Shown here: positions 54,421 through 63,659 of the stretch, piece after piece
How positions within the stretch are numbered: position 1 is the stretch's first letter
Layout of the letters: the number at the start of each line of letters is the position of its first letter
Assembly (NCBI RefSeq): GCF_900103805.1
Contig: NZ_FNIB01000005.1
Span: 62,001 to 126,000 of the forward strand
From: Cryobacterium flavum
GTDB taxonomy: Bacteria > Actinomycetota > Actinomycetes > Actinomycetales > Microbacteriaceae
Direction of reading: 5' to 3'
DNA length: 64,000 nt
Notes under the pieces: generated by a model
The model's input: the letters and a program-made list of their open reading frames with translations, nothing else
What the model was told of the DNA's origin: nothing
The model's database searches: none
Program-made: the position numbers and the translations under genes

Positions 54421-55020
54421 CTAGTGAGTGACCTCGCGGCGGCCCTCAAAGGCGCGGCCGAGCGTGACCTCGTCGGCGTACTCGAGGTCGCCGCCCACGG
54501 GCAGGCCGGAGGCCAGACGGGTGACCTTGATCTCCAGGGTGGTGAGCAGGCGGGAGAGATAGGTGGCGGTGGCCTCTCCCTCGAGGTTCGGGTCGGTCGC
54601 GATGATGACCTCCTGAACGGTGTTGTCGGCGAGGCGCTGCATCAGCTGGCGGATGCGCAGGTCGTCGGGTCCGACGCCGTCGATCGGGCTGATGGCCCCG
54701 CCCAGCACGTGATAGAGGCCCTTGAACTCGCGGGTGCGCTCGATCGCAACGACGTCCTTGGCCTCTTCGACGACGCAGATCGACGTGGGATCCCGGCGAG
54801 GATCCCGGCAGATCAGGCAGGTAGGCTGCTCGGAGACGTTGCCGCAGATGTCGCAGAACCGCACTTTGTCGCGCACCTCGAGCAGCACGTTGGCGAGCCG
54901 GGTTACGTCGAATTTCTCGGTCTGCAGGATGTGAAACGCGATGCGCTGCGCCGACTTCGGGCCGATACCAGGAAGCTGGCCGAGCTCGTCGATCAGTTCT
55001 TGGACGATGCCTTCATACAT
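54421..55020 (-). CDS. recR: Recombination mediator RecR
   Basis: This 199-residue protein works with RecO and RecF to load RecA on gapped DNA. It has the N-terminal helix-hairpin-helix ([15 protein letters not shown]), the zinc finger [16 protein letters not shown], and a Toprim domain ([31 protein letters not shown]). It starts three bases after the dnaX stop, the conserved dnaX-recR arrangement. Confidence 0.97.
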   Translation of the reverse strand: MYEGIVQELIDELGQLPGIGPKSAQRIAFHILQTEKFDVTRLANVLLEVRDKVRFCDICGNVSEQPTCLICRDPRRDPTSICVVEEAKDVVAIERTREFKGLYHVLGGAISPIDGVGPDDLRIRQLMQRLADNTVQEVIIATDPNLEGEATATYLSRLLTTLEIKVTRLASGLPVGGDLEYADEVTLGRAFEGRREVTH

Positions 55021-55023
55021 GGT

Positions 55024-57795
55024 TTAGTGGTCGTTTCTGGTTCGGGGCGCCGCGGAGTGCGGCTGTTCTTCGATGAAGGTGGCACCGAGAATCTCGCGCA
55101 CGACGGCCTCGCCGTAGCGCTGCTTCTCAGCGAAGGACGGCGCCCGCGACGGGTCCTTCGTGGAGCCGCGCTGGCCGGACGCGTTCGGGTGCTGGCGGGG
55201 GGCTTGTGCGCTCTCACCGAGGTTGGGTTGACCGAGGCTGGAGCGACCGGCATTCTGCTGGACAGCGGTCTCGTGACCGGCGGTCTGCGGGCCTGAGTTC
55301 TGCGGGCCTGAGTACTGCGGGCCTGACTTCTGCTGGGGCGCGCCCTGGGGCTGCCGACTCTGCTGGGCGTTCGTGGGAACAGCACTTACGGGCACAGCGG
55401 ATGCCTCAGCGTGCGCCTCGTAATTCGGCACGCGTTCGTCGGCGGGGGCGTCCATCTCGGGCGGAACGTCGTCGTCGAACGGCGGCGGTACGTCATCGTA
55501 CGGCGGCTCGTCGTGGGACGTCGATACGAAAGCAGTCGCGGCCCAAGGTTCGTCTGACGCCACGCCCCCGGATGAACCCGCAGTCCCAACCGACTGTGCC
55601 GACACGGGCGATGACGATTCGGGGGCCAGAGCTGCTGGCGGTGCAGCGGTTTCGGGAGCCGGGGTATCCGTTGCGTCGTCGTCGAGAGCGGGCAGTGCCG
55701 GGCCGTTCGGTGAGCCGGGGATGGCTACGGTCGCCCATCCGCTGGTGGATGCAGCGACGGGCGACGCGCCTTCAGCGGCCGGCATAGTGCGGGGAGTTAC
55801 GTCGGGTTTCTGGGCAGACGGCGCGGTCGCAGTGTTCTCAGTCGCAGCAGCCGCAGCAGCCGCAGACGGCGCGCTTGTCGGGGACGCCGGCGAATCCGCT
55901 GCCTCGAGATTCGGGACGGCCGAGCCGACAGCATCCGCTGCTGCCGAGGGCGATTCGGGTGCCGGGCCTGCTGGCGCAGGCTCCGCGGCGGCGGCGGGTG
56001 CGGCACCGGACGCCGCGCTCGGCGAGGAAGTCTCGCGCCCAGCGTCGACGCGCGCGATGAACTTGACCCGCAGGCCGAGCACAGCGACGATCGCGGTGCG
56101 CAAGAAGTCGCTCGTTCCCATTCCGGGGACCTTTTGCTGCTTGAAGCTCTCGACATCGGCGTGACTCGGGAACGACAGGGCGAGTACGTCGCCGTTCAGG
56201 CTGAGTACGTGGGCGGTGTAGACGACAAGCCACGCGGTGGTCTTCTCGTTCTTGACCGCTTCGAGAATCTCGGGCCAGGCGTCCTTGAGCTGTTGCAGGG
56301 AGACCGGGGCACTGGGGACGATGGGCGGTTTGGGCGCGGAGGGCGCGTCCGCAGCCAACGGTGCTCGCGTTCCCGCCGCAGCCTGCGTTCCCGGAATGGC
56401 GGTCTCGACCGGCTCGACCGACGCATTGGCGGCGGGCTCGCGGGTAGCAGCGGCGCCACCGGCAGCGGCGGAGCCACCGGCAACAGCAGCGACACCGGCA
56501 GCGGCGGAGCTGGCAGCCTGCGTTCCCGGGATGGCGGTCTCGACAGGCTCGACCACCGGATGGGGGGCGGACTCGCGGGCAGCAGGAGCACCAGCAACGG
56601 CAGCCACAGCGGGCACAGCCGCCACGCCGTCGACGCCGATACGACGCTCCAGGCGCTCGACCCTCGCGAGGGCGCCGCGAGTTGAGTCGTCGGTCGCGGG
56701 AATCAGGGACCGCGCGATCATGAGCTCAAGATGCAGGCGCGGCGAGGTGGCCCCGCTCATCTCGGTGAGCGCCGCGTTGAGAATGTCGGCGGTGCGCGAG
56801 AGTTCGGCCGGCCCGAAGGCCGCGGCCTGCACGGTCATGCGTTCCAGCTCGTCTTGCGGCACGCCGCGCAGCACGGCCGCGGCCCCCGCGACGCTTGTGG
56901 CCGCGACGATGATGAGGTCGCGCATGCGCTCGAGCAGATCTTCGACGAAGCGGCGCGGATCTTGCCCGGTCTGGATGACCCGGTCGACCGCGTCGAAGGC
57001 TGCAGCGGAATCACGGGCACCGATGGCCTCGACGGCCTCGTCGAGCAGCGATGCACTCGTGTAGCCGAGCAGCGCCACGGCGCGATCGTATTCAATGGAC
57101 TGGCCATCAGACCCGGCCATGAGTTGGTCGAGCAGCGACAGGGTGTCGCGCGGCGAGCCGCCGCCGGCGCGCACCACGAGCGGCAGCACGCCGGGCGCGA
57201 CGACCATCTTCTCGGTGTCGCACATCTGCTGCACGTACTCGAGCATCGGCCCCGGAGGCACCAGCCGGAACGGATAGTGATGGGTACGCGAGCGGATGGT
57301 TCCGATCACCTTTTCGGGTTCGGTGGTCGCGAAGATGAACTTCACGTGTTCCGGCGGCTCTTCGACAATCTTGAGCAGCGCGTTGAAACCCTGCGGGGTG
57401 ACCATGTGGGCCTCGTCGAGGATGAAGATCTTGTAGCGGTCGCGGGCGGGCGCGAAGATGGCGCGCTCGCGAATGTCGCGGGCATCGTCGACACCGTTGT
57501 GACTCGCCGCGTCGATTTCGACGACGTCGAGCGAACCGCCGCCGTCTCGGGCGAGCTCGACACAGCTCGGACAGACACCGCACGGGGTGTCCGTCGGGCC
57601 CTCAGCACAGTTGAGACAGCGGGCCAGGATGCGCGCCGATGTGGTCTTGCCACAGCCGCGGGGGCCGCTGAACAGATAGGCGTGGTTCACCCGGTTGGTG
57701 CGAAGCGCCGTCATCAGCGGATCAGTCACTTGGGACTGGCCGATCATCTCGGCAAAGGTCTCTGGCCGGTAGCGGCGATACAGGGCGGTAACCAC
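55024..57795 (-). CDS. dnaX: DNA polymerase III subunit gamma/tau
   Basis: This 923-residue clamp-loader ATPase has Walker A GPRGCGKTT, a zinc motif (CLNCAEGPTDTPCGVCPSC), the DEAH-type box IFILDEAHMVT and sensor 1 FATTEPEKVIGTIRSRT. Conserved domains occupy about residues 1-365; the remainder is Pro/Ala/Glu-rich linker with a short folded segment near 500-570 (PEILEAVKNEKTTAWLVVYT). It is much longer than the 643-residue E. coli tau. Part of the extra length is an in-frame duplication carrying EPVETAIPGTQAA twice. GTG 57795 (VVTALYRRYRPETF) is the family start. Confidence 0.95.
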   Translation of the reverse strand: MVTALYRRYRPETFAEMIGQSQVTDPLMTALRTNRVNHAYLFSGPRGCGKTTSARILARCLNCAEGPTDTPCGVCPSCVELARDGGGSLDVVEIDAASHNGVDDARDIRERAIFAPARDRYKIFILDEAHMVTPQGFNALLKIVEEPPEHVKFIFATTEPEKVIGTIRSRTHHYPFRLVPPGPMLEYVQQMCDTEKMVVAPGVLPLVVRAGGGSPRDTLSLLDQLMAGSDGQSIEYDRAVALLGYTSASLLDEAVEAIGARDSAAAFDAVDRVIQTGQDPRRFVEDLLERMRDLIIVAATSVAGAAAVLRGVPQDELERMTVQAAAFGPAELSRTADILNAALTEMSGATSPRLHLELMIARSLIPATDDSTRGALARVERLERRIGVDGVAAVPAVAAVAGAPAARESAPHPVVEPVETAIPGTQAASSAAAGVAAVAGGSAAAGGAAATREPAANASVEPVETAIPGTQAAAGTRAPLAADAPSAPKPPIVPSAPVSLQQLKDAWPEILEAVKNEKTTAWLVVYTAHVLSLNGDVLALSFPSHADVESFKQQKVPGMGTSDFLRTAIVAVLGLRVKFIARVDAGRETSSPSAASGAAPAAAAEPAPAGPAPESPSAAADAVGSAVPNLEAADSPASPTSAPSAAAAAAATENTATAPSAQKPDVTPRTMPAAEGASPVAASTSGWATVAIPGSPNGPALPALDDDATDTPAPETAAPPAALAPESSSPVSAQSVGTAGSSGGVASDEPWAATAFVSTSHDEPPYDDVPPPFDDDVPPEMDAPADERVPNYEAHAEASAVPVSAVPTNAQQSRQPQGAPQQKSGPQYSGPQNSGPQTAGHETAVQQNAGRSSLGQPNLGESAQAPRQHPNASGQRGSTKDPSRAPSFAEKQRYGEAVVREILGATFIEEQPHSAAPRTRNDH
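56380..56592. repeat. In-frame duplication carrying GGTCTCGAC-type repeat inside dnaX
   Basis: Two blocks of about 75-80 bases (56380-56455 and 56512-56590) match closely, and each contains the palindrome-like GGTCTCGACMGGCTCGACC. The same short repeat is scattered widely in Microbacteriaceae genomes, often read as VEPVET. Here both copies are translated in the linker of gamma/tau. Confidence 0.75.
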
Positions 57796-57838
57796 GATCT
57801 CAATGGTACTTGCCGCAACCGACACTCGCCCCCGCCGC

Positions 57839-57871
57839 GGCATCCGCTGCGACAATCGTGAAGCGGATGCC
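57839..57871. repeat. Inverted pair of GGCATCCGCT octamers
   Basis: GGCATCCGCT (57839-57848) and AGCGGATGCC (57862-57871) form a perfect 10-bp stem with a 13-base loop just upstream of dnaX. The octamer itself is over-represented through the window; this is the clearest inverted arrangement. Confidence 0.7.
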
Positions 57872-58736
57872 GCGGCGCGTTGAACCGACGACGGCGACAT
57901 CAACGACGCTGACACCGGCCGGGCTGACCGCGCTGATGGTGGCGCAACCCTGGGTGCTCGCCGTGCTCGCGATCGGGGCTGCGGTGCTCGTGACCTGGAC
58001 CTTCTGGCCCCGCAGAGAACGGGAAGACACCGACCGGGATGACGATCGTGATCGATCGGCCGATGCCGTTCCGGTTGGCGTCCGGGCCGCCGACTCCGAC
58101 GCCGCTGGAGCCTCCCCCACTCCCCGGGGTCAGCTCCGGATCCCTCCGCTGCCGCGACGGAGACCTCGGCCGCGTCCGCTCCCGGGGGCTCGTCAAACCA
58201 TCCGAGCGGCCGGCCAGTGCAATGATCGCCCGGCAGCTCGTCCTCGCGGTTGCGGCGCTTCTCGCCGCCGCGCTCGTTCCCGCCGACTCGAGGTGGACCG
58301 ACGCGACGTTTACGGATTCTGAATTCGTCGCATCCGCTGTGACAGCAATCGTGGTGCCAGCACCGGTGATCGACACCTGCACGGCGGCGAGCGTGCTCGT
58401 GTAGCTCAGCCTCGTGCCGCGGATCGTGCTGACCTGGCACTATCCGACCACCGGATACGCGGCGGCCAATGCCCGCTATTACAAATCGAACACCGGGTTC
58501 GGCGGGCTCATAGAGGTCTCGCTCGGCAGCGGGGTGAGCACGTCTGAGCCGGTATCGGGAACGTTCACGTCGACCTTCGAGGGTGCGCTGCTCGGCGGAC
58601 TGCTCGGCGGGGCGGGCGACGTCGGGGTCGCTGCGGCCCACTCGAGCGGGCTCGCTCATCTCGAGCGCGCACGCCACGTTCCCGCTGCTGGTCGGCGCCG
58701 GAACCTGCACGATCGTGAACGCCTGACCCATTACCG
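57839..58736 (+). pseudogene. Decayed signal-peptidase and secreted-protein genes (SipW/camelysin-like)
   Basis: Plus-strand fragments look like a degraded export module. Around 57850-58020 one frame reads TPAGLTALMVAQPWVLAVLA and then AVLVTWTFWPRRE, like the end of a SipW-type signal peptidase. From ATG 58222 another frame gives a signal peptide followed by WTDATFTDSEFVASAVTA, but it meets TAG at 58402-58404. The same frame continues RIVLTWHYPTTGYAAANARY and GALLGGLLGG. The last part, TFPLLVGAGTCTIVNA, is in the next frame and stops at 58726. One nonsense codon and one frameshift therefore break the gene. Family assignment is from pattern only. Confidence 0.55.
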
Positions 58737-58753
58737 CTGAGGTTCCCGCTTAC

Positions 58754-58835
58754 AACTGCGGAGATTCGGCCGCGCTGGCCCAAAACGTAACGAAACTGGC
58801 CGCCGCCATGGAAAATCTCCGCAGTACTGAACGGG
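58754..58835. repeat. CTGCGGAGAT hairpin repeat, copy 2
   Basis: ACTGCGGAGATT (from 58754) pairs perfectly with AATCTCCGCAGT (58814-58825), and the right tail CTGAACGGGC follows. It lies about 300 bases upstream of the AbiEi/DUF559-like gene. Confidence 0.85.
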
Positions 58836-58914
58836 CCCGAGAGTAGAACACATTGGAGCCTGCCGGTCGCCGCCATCTCCCGCATCTATCGCGTGCCGAC
58901 CGGCCCCAGTGCAG

Positions 58915-58995
58915 GTCTGCGGAGATTCTCGGCGATCCCAGCCCAGTTAGGCCACAAGCGACCCAAGGAGGGCGTCTTCTCCGCACTTCTGAACC
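58915..58995. repeat. CTGCGGAGAT hairpin repeat, copy 3
   Basis: GTCTGCGGAGATTCTCGG begins the element and CTTCTCCGCACTTCTGAACC ends it, the same arms and right tail as copy 2 with a few mismatches. It lies in tandem with copy 2, about 80 bases further right. Confidence 0.7.
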
Positions 58996-59108
58996 GCTGC
59001 TGAAGCATACGGGGCCGGCCTCTCCTCCCCAGTCTCCGAATTCTGGTGGCAATCCACAACTTGCGCGCACCTCGCCGAGCACAGCGTCATTCGTCGCACT
59101 ATGCAGTC

Positions 59109-59968
59109 ATGAGCCACGACCTTGTCACTGTTGGCGCAACTTGGGGCACGTCGCCACGTCACAGCAACTGGCGGGTATCGGGGCCAGCCGACGATCAGTG
59201 AAATCTGCAGTGGACTCCGGGCTGATCAGGCACGTTGCCCACGGCGTATTTTCCTGCGGGCACCTCGACGCGCCGACTCTCACCGCACTGCAAGTTGGCG
59301 GGCGGGTCGATTGTCTGACTCGCCTGTCGCAGCTCGGCATCTGGAGCGGAATCGCGCGGCCAGGACTGCATCTCCGCTTGCGCCCGCACCACCACCAGCG
59401 ACGATTGGCCCCCGGCGCATCGATCCATTGGAGTCGCGCCTTCCACTGCTGGGCACCGGTGTTCGAAGTATCACCGTTTGACGCCGTGCTGCAAGCGTTG
59501 TCGTGCCTCGACGATGTCGACGCGCTGGCATGCCTGGAGTCCGCGCTTTTCATGAGGTTCATCACGGAGGACGACCTCGAAGAGCTCCTCCGTCTGGCCC
59601 CTGACCACCTGCGCGCGTTGCTGCGCCTCCTCGATCGCGGGGCGCAGTCCGGATTTGAAACGTTCAGCCGGGTGGGGTTCATCCGCGCGGGCTTTCGGGT
59701 CGCGACACAATTTTATGTGCCGGGTGCTGGCCGCGTCGACATGCTCGTGAATGGGTGCGTCGGAATAGAGACCGACGGTGAAGAATGGCACGGTCCGGAA
59801 CGATTTCTGCCCGACCGCAGCAAAGATCGCGAAGTTGAACGGCAGGGGATTCGGGTCCTCCGCTTGGCCAGGCCACACATCTTCGACACGTGGCACACTA
59901 CCCTCGAGACGGTGCGTCGCATGGTAAACGACGCCGAGGACGCAGCAGCCTGGAAGCGTCGTTCGTAA
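59109..59968 (+). pseudogene. AbiEi-N-terminal/DUF559-like nuclease-family gene, probably frameshifted near its start
   Basis: The frame from about 59146 to 59968 encodes a winged-helix AbiEi-like region (HVATSQQLAGIGASRRSVKS, RHVAHGVFSC) and a C-terminal DUF559/Vsr-like domain (SRVGFIRAGFRVATQFYVPG, RVDMLVNGCVGIETDGEEWH, RQGIRVLRLARPHIFDTWH) with D and E-D-G acidic residues. The family start (LLAQLGHVAT) is split: LLAQLG is in another frame and joins HVATS only if one G is removed from GGGG at 59143-59146. ATG 59109 (MSHDL) is in a third frame. It is either a recent pseudogene, two sequencing slips, or a shorter protein. Hairpin repeats flank it on both sides. Confidence 0.65.
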
Positions 59969-60047
59969 CGGCGGAGATATGGCAGAAATCGCCCCAATCA
60001 CGCCAGATTCTGGGCTGAACGCGAAAATCTCCGCAGTTCTGCACGGC
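59967..60047. repeat. CTGCGGAGAT hairpin repeat, copy 4
   Basis: AACGGCGGAGAT (59967-59978) pairs with ATCTCCGCAGTT (60027-60038), followed by CTGCACGGC. Its left edge overlaps the TAA stop of the AbiEi/DUF559-like gene. It also ends 30 bases before the ackA stop. Confidence 0.8.
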
Positions 60048-60076
60048 GAGCGCGGGAGGCCAAGCCTGGGGCGGGG

Positions 60077-61327
60077 TCAGCGCACCGTCGCCAGGGTCTG
60101 GCGGGCGATCTCGAGCTCCTCGTTGGTCGGAATCACGAGCACCGTGACCGCGGAGTCGTCGGCGCTGATCACGCGGGCGCCGCGCGCGGCGGCGGCATTG
60201 CGCTCGGGGTCGATGCGAATGCCCAGGGCCTCCAGCCCGGCAAGGGCGCGCTCGCGCACGAGCGGCGCGTTCTCGCCGACACCGGCGGTGAAGGAGATCA
60301 CGTCGACCCGTCCGAGCTGGGCATAATACGCCCCGACGTAGCCCTTAACCCGGTGCACGTAAACGTCGATCGCGAGCTGCGACGGCCCGTCGCCAGCGGT
60401 CGCGGCCACGATCACGTCGCGCATATCGCCCCGCCCGGTCAGACCGAGTAGTCCGCTGCCCCGGTTGAGTAGTTTGTCGATCTCGGGAAAGTCGAGTCCG
60501 GCCCGGCGATGCAGGTGGAACAGCACGCCCGGGTCGATGTCGCCGGAGCGGGTGCCCATGACGAGTCCCTCGAGCGGTGTCATGCCCATACTGGTCTCGA
60601 CCGAGCGGCCGCCCTCGACCGCGCAGGCCGACCCGCCATTGCCGAGGTGCAGCACGATCTGGTTGAGGTCTTCGACCGGTCGCTGCAGAAAGTTCGCCGC
60701 CTCGCGCGCCACAAAGCCATGGCTGGTGCCGTGAAAACCATAGCGACGGATGCGATACCGCTCGGCCAGATCGGCATTGATCGCGTAGGTGAAGGCTTCG
60801 GGCGGCAGCGTCTGGTGAAATGCCGTGTCGAAAATGGCCACGTGCGGCACGTCAGCGAATGCCTCGACGGCCGCGACGATGCCCTGCAGCGCGCCCGGAT
60901 TGTGCAGCGGCGCCAGCCCCGACAGCTCGTCGATGTCCTTCTCAACCTGCGGCGTGACGAGGGTCGGCTGGTGAAAGCGGGCTCCGCCGTGCACGACGCG
61001 GTGCCCGACGGCCACCGGAACGTGCCGCGCAAGCGACGGCCCGTGGGCCCGGAACGCTTCGAGCATCACGGCGAATCCGGCCGTGTGGTCGGGAATGGGC
61101 AGCTCGCGCTTCCACTTTCGATCAGCGGATGCCGGAACGTGCGTCTCCGCAGAAGCCTCCGCCGCCGATACCTCGGCCTTCACCCCGGCGATGGAGTGCA
61201 CGGAATCGCCGACGACCTCGCCGATGCGCTCCACCATTCCGCTCGCCAGGGTGGTCTCGGTGTCCATCTCAATGAGCTGGTATTTGAAGGAGCTCGAACC
61301 GGAGTTGACGACCAGAACGGCGGTCAT
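60077..61327 (-). CDS. ackA: Acetate kinase
   Basis: This 416-residue ASKHA-fold enzyme interconverts acetyl phosphate plus ADP with acetate plus ATP. It begins with VLVVNSGSSSFKYQLIE and contains VGHRVVHGGARF, AIFDTAFHQTLPPEAFTYAI and RYGFHGTSHGFV, all diagnostic. SFTAGVGENAPLVRE lies near the C-terminus. Its ATG overlaps the pta stop by four bases (ATGA), forming the pta-ackA pair that receives acetyl phosphate from the phosphoketolase encoded next. Confidence 0.97.
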   Translation of the reverse strand: MTAVLVVNSGSSSFKYQLIEMDTETTLASGMVERIGEVVGDSVHSIAGVKAEVSAAEASAETHVPASADRKWKRELPIPDHTAGFAVMLEAFRAHGPSLARHVPVAVGHRVVHGGARFHQPTLVTPQVEKDIDELSGLAPLHNPGALQGIVAAVEAFADVPHVAIFDTAFHQTLPPEAFTYAINADLAERYRIRRYGFHGTSHGFVAREAANFLQRPVEDLNQIVLHLGNGGSACAVEGGRSVETSMGMTPLEGLVMGTRSGDIDPGVLFHLHRRAGLDFPEIDKLLNRGSGLLGLTGRGDMRDVIVAATAGDGPSQLAIDVYVHRVKGYVGAYYAQLGRVDVISFTAGVGENAPLVRERALAGLEALGIRIDPERNAAAARGARVISADDSAVTVLVIPTNEELEIARQTLATVR

Positions 61328-63543
61328 CGGGTGGCTCCGGCCGGGGTGGCGTCAAGGGCCGGCACCGCGGCATCCGTCAGGCCGGCAGCCTGGATGGCGG
61401 TGATCGCGACGGTATTCACGATGTCCTGTACCAGGGCGCCGCGAGAGAGGTCGTTGATCGCCTTGCGCAAACCCTGCAACACGGGGCCGATCGCGACCGC
61501 GCCGGCGCTCCGCTGCACGGCCTTGTACGTGTTATTGCCGGTGTTGAGGTCGGGGAAGATGAACACGGTGGCGCGCCCGGCCACGCTGGAACCGGGCATC
61601 TTTGTGGCGGCGACAGCGGCATCCGCTGCGGCATCGTACTGAATCGGGCCCTCGACCAGCAGATCGGGGCGGCGCTCCCGCACGAGGGCGGTGGCGGTGC
61701 GCACCTTCTCGACGTCGGCGCCCTCTCCGGAAGACCCGGTGGAGTACGACAGCATGGCGATGCGCGGCTCGATGCCGAACTGCACCGCCGTGGCGGCAGC
61801 GGAGATGGCGATGTCGGCGAGCTGCTCGGCGGTAGGTACCGGAATGACGGCGCAGTCACCGTAGACCAGCACGCGGTCGGCGAGCGCCATGAGGAACACA
61901 CTCGACACCACGCCGACGCCGATCTGCGTCTTGATGATCTCGAAGCTTGGCCGAATGGTGTGCGCGGTGGTGTGGGTGGCGCCGGAGACCATGCCATCGG
62001 CGAGCCCGAGCTGCACCATCATCGTGCCGAAGTAGCTCACGTCGGTGACGGTTTCGTTGGCTTGATCCAGCGTGATTCCCTTATGTGCCCGCAACTGCAT
62101 ATATTCCTGCGCGAATTTGAGGCGCAGCAGGTCGTCATAGGGGCTCACCACGTGGGCCTTGGAGATATCGAGACCAAGGCCGATGGCGCGCGAGCGCACC
62201 TCGAACTCTTCGCCGAGAATGGTCAGCTCGACCACATCGCGGGCCAGCAAGGTGGCGGCAGCGCGCAACACGCGGTCGTCCTCCCCCTCCGGCAGCACGA
62301 TGTGCTGGCGGTTCTGGCGCGCCCGCTCGAGCAGCGCGTACTCGAACATGAGCGGCGTGACGACTTCGGCCCGGCTCACATCGAGCCGGTCGAGCAGGGC
62401 CGCCGCGTCGACGTGCGTCTCGAACAACGCCAGCGCAGTGTCGTGCTTGCGCTGCGAGTCGGCGGCGAGGCGTCCGCGGGTGCGGGTGATGCGCATGGTC
62501 GTGTCGTAGGAACCGAGCGAGGTGCGAATGATCGGCAGCGAGGGCGCGAGGCCCTCCATCAGCTGCTGGATAGCGTCGGGGAGGTCGAAACCGCCGTTCA
62601 GCACGATTCCGGCAATCGAGGGGAAGGTGGCGGAGGCGTTGGCCAGCAGCACGGCCAGCAGCACGTCTTCGCGGTCGCCCGGAACGACGACGACGGCGCC
62701 CTCGATGAGGCGCGGCAGTACGTTGACCATGGACATGGCCGCGACAACGACGCCGAGCGCCTCGCGGGCGAGCAGGGCGGGGTCACCCTTGATCAGGTGG
62801 CCCTCGGTGGCCTCCATGATGCTCTGCATGCTCGGGGCGACAAGGTAGGGATCTTCGGGAATGGCCCAGATCGGCACGCCGAAGGCTCCGCCCGAGCGCG
62901 CCGGCTGGGCGTTGGTCGTAGCCCGCACCGAGTCGATAATCTCGGCCAAGGCGGTTTCGTCGGCCCGGTTGACGATGATCGCCAGAATGGATGCGTGTTC
63001 GTCGCGCAGTTCCGCCAGCGCCACGTCGGTCTGCTGGCCGATGTCCACGGCCGAACGGGCGTCGCTCTGGCCGAGGCGTTCGCCCTCGCCGGGGCCGACG
63101 CGACCGCCGAGCACGAGTAGCACGGGGGCTCCGAGGTTCGCGGCGATGCGGGCATTGAAAGCCAGCTCGGTAGGACTGCCGACGTCGGTGTAGTCGCTGC
63201 CGATGACGACGACCGTGTCGCAGTTGGCTTCGATCGCCTTGTATCGGGCGACGATCACGGCCAGGGCCGCGTCGGGGTCGGTGTTGACGTCGTCGTAGCT
63301 GACACCGATGCTCTGCTCGTAGGTCTGCCCGGCCGCGGAACCGGGGCCAGCATTGGCCTGCAGGTGACGCAGCAGGAGCTCGACGACGTAGTCGGGTTCG
63401 GTTGCGGTGCGAGCGACCGGGCGGAACACGCCGACCCGTTCCACCAGGTGGGTGAGCGTGTCGACCACGCCGAGCGCAATCGAGGATTTGCCGGTATTAC
63501 CTTCGGCGCTGGTGATATAGATGCTTCGAGCCACGATGTCCAT
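61324..63543 (-). CDS. pta: Phosphate acetyltransferase, long form
   Basis: This 739-residue enzyme interconverts acetyl-CoA plus phosphate with acetyl phosphate. It has the N-terminal P-loop/dethiobiotin-synthetase-like domain (ITSAEGNTGKSSIALGVVD), a middle DRTGG domain and the C-terminal catalytic PTA domain (VLPEGEDDRVLRAA, SYSTGSSGEGADVEKVRTA, FIFPDLNTGNNTYKAVQRS). The long form is usual for Actinobacteria and enterics. ATGA overlap with ackA. Confidence 0.97.
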   Translation of the reverse strand: MDIVARSIYITSAEGNTGKSSIALGVVDTLTHLVERVGVFRPVARTATEPDYVVELLLRHLQANAGPGSAAGQTYEQSIGVSYDDVNTDPDAALAVIVARYKAIEANCDTVVVIGSDYTDVGSPTELAFNARIAANLGAPVLLVLGGRVGPGEGERLGQSDARSAVDIGQQTDVALAELRDEHASILAIIVNRADETALAEIIDSVRATTNAQPARSGGAFGVPIWAIPEDPYLVAPSMQSIMEATEGHLIKGDPALLAREALGVVVAAMSMVNVLPRLIEGAVVVVPGDREDVLLAVLLANASATFPSIAGIVLNGGFDLPDAIQQLMEGLAPSLPIIRTSLGSYDTTMRITRTRGRLAADSQRKHDTALALFETHVDAAALLDRLDVSRAEVVTPLMFEYALLERARQNRQHIVLPEGEDDRVLRAAATLLARDVVELTILGEEFEVRSRAIGLGLDISKAHVVSPYDDLLRLKFAQEYMQLRAHKGITLDQANETVTDVSYFGTMMVQLGLADGMVSGATHTTAHTIRPSFEIIKTQIGVGVVSSVFLMALADRVLVYGDCAVIPVPTAEQLADIAISAAATAVQFGIEPRIAMLSYSTGSSGEGADVEKVRTATALVRERRPDLLVEGPIQYDAAADAAVAATKMPGSSVAGRATVFIFPDLNTGNNTYKAVQRSAGAVAIGPVLQGLRKAINDLSRGALVQDIVNTVAITAIQAAGLTDAAVPALDATPAGATR

Positions 63544-63659
63544 TCAAGCGTATTCGGGTTGGGAGAGTGTGGGGCGTGGGTCAGACGCTGGGCGAGACAT
63601 CCGGCCTTCGCGGTTCGCGAGCGAACGCGTCAAACCAGCCACGCGACGCGGTGCCGCGG

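Noticed and set aside
57798..58731. N-terminal extension of DNA polymerase III gamma/tau
   Set aside because: About 310 upstream codons have no similarity and overlap the plus-strand remnants. The family begins at VVTALYRRYRPE.
57796..58850. Possible SRP RNA or tRNA next to dnaX
   Set aside because: I searched for the conserved SRP apical loop (GGAAGCAGCC-like) and a tRNA T-loop and found neither. The stretch reads as broken protein genes and repeats.
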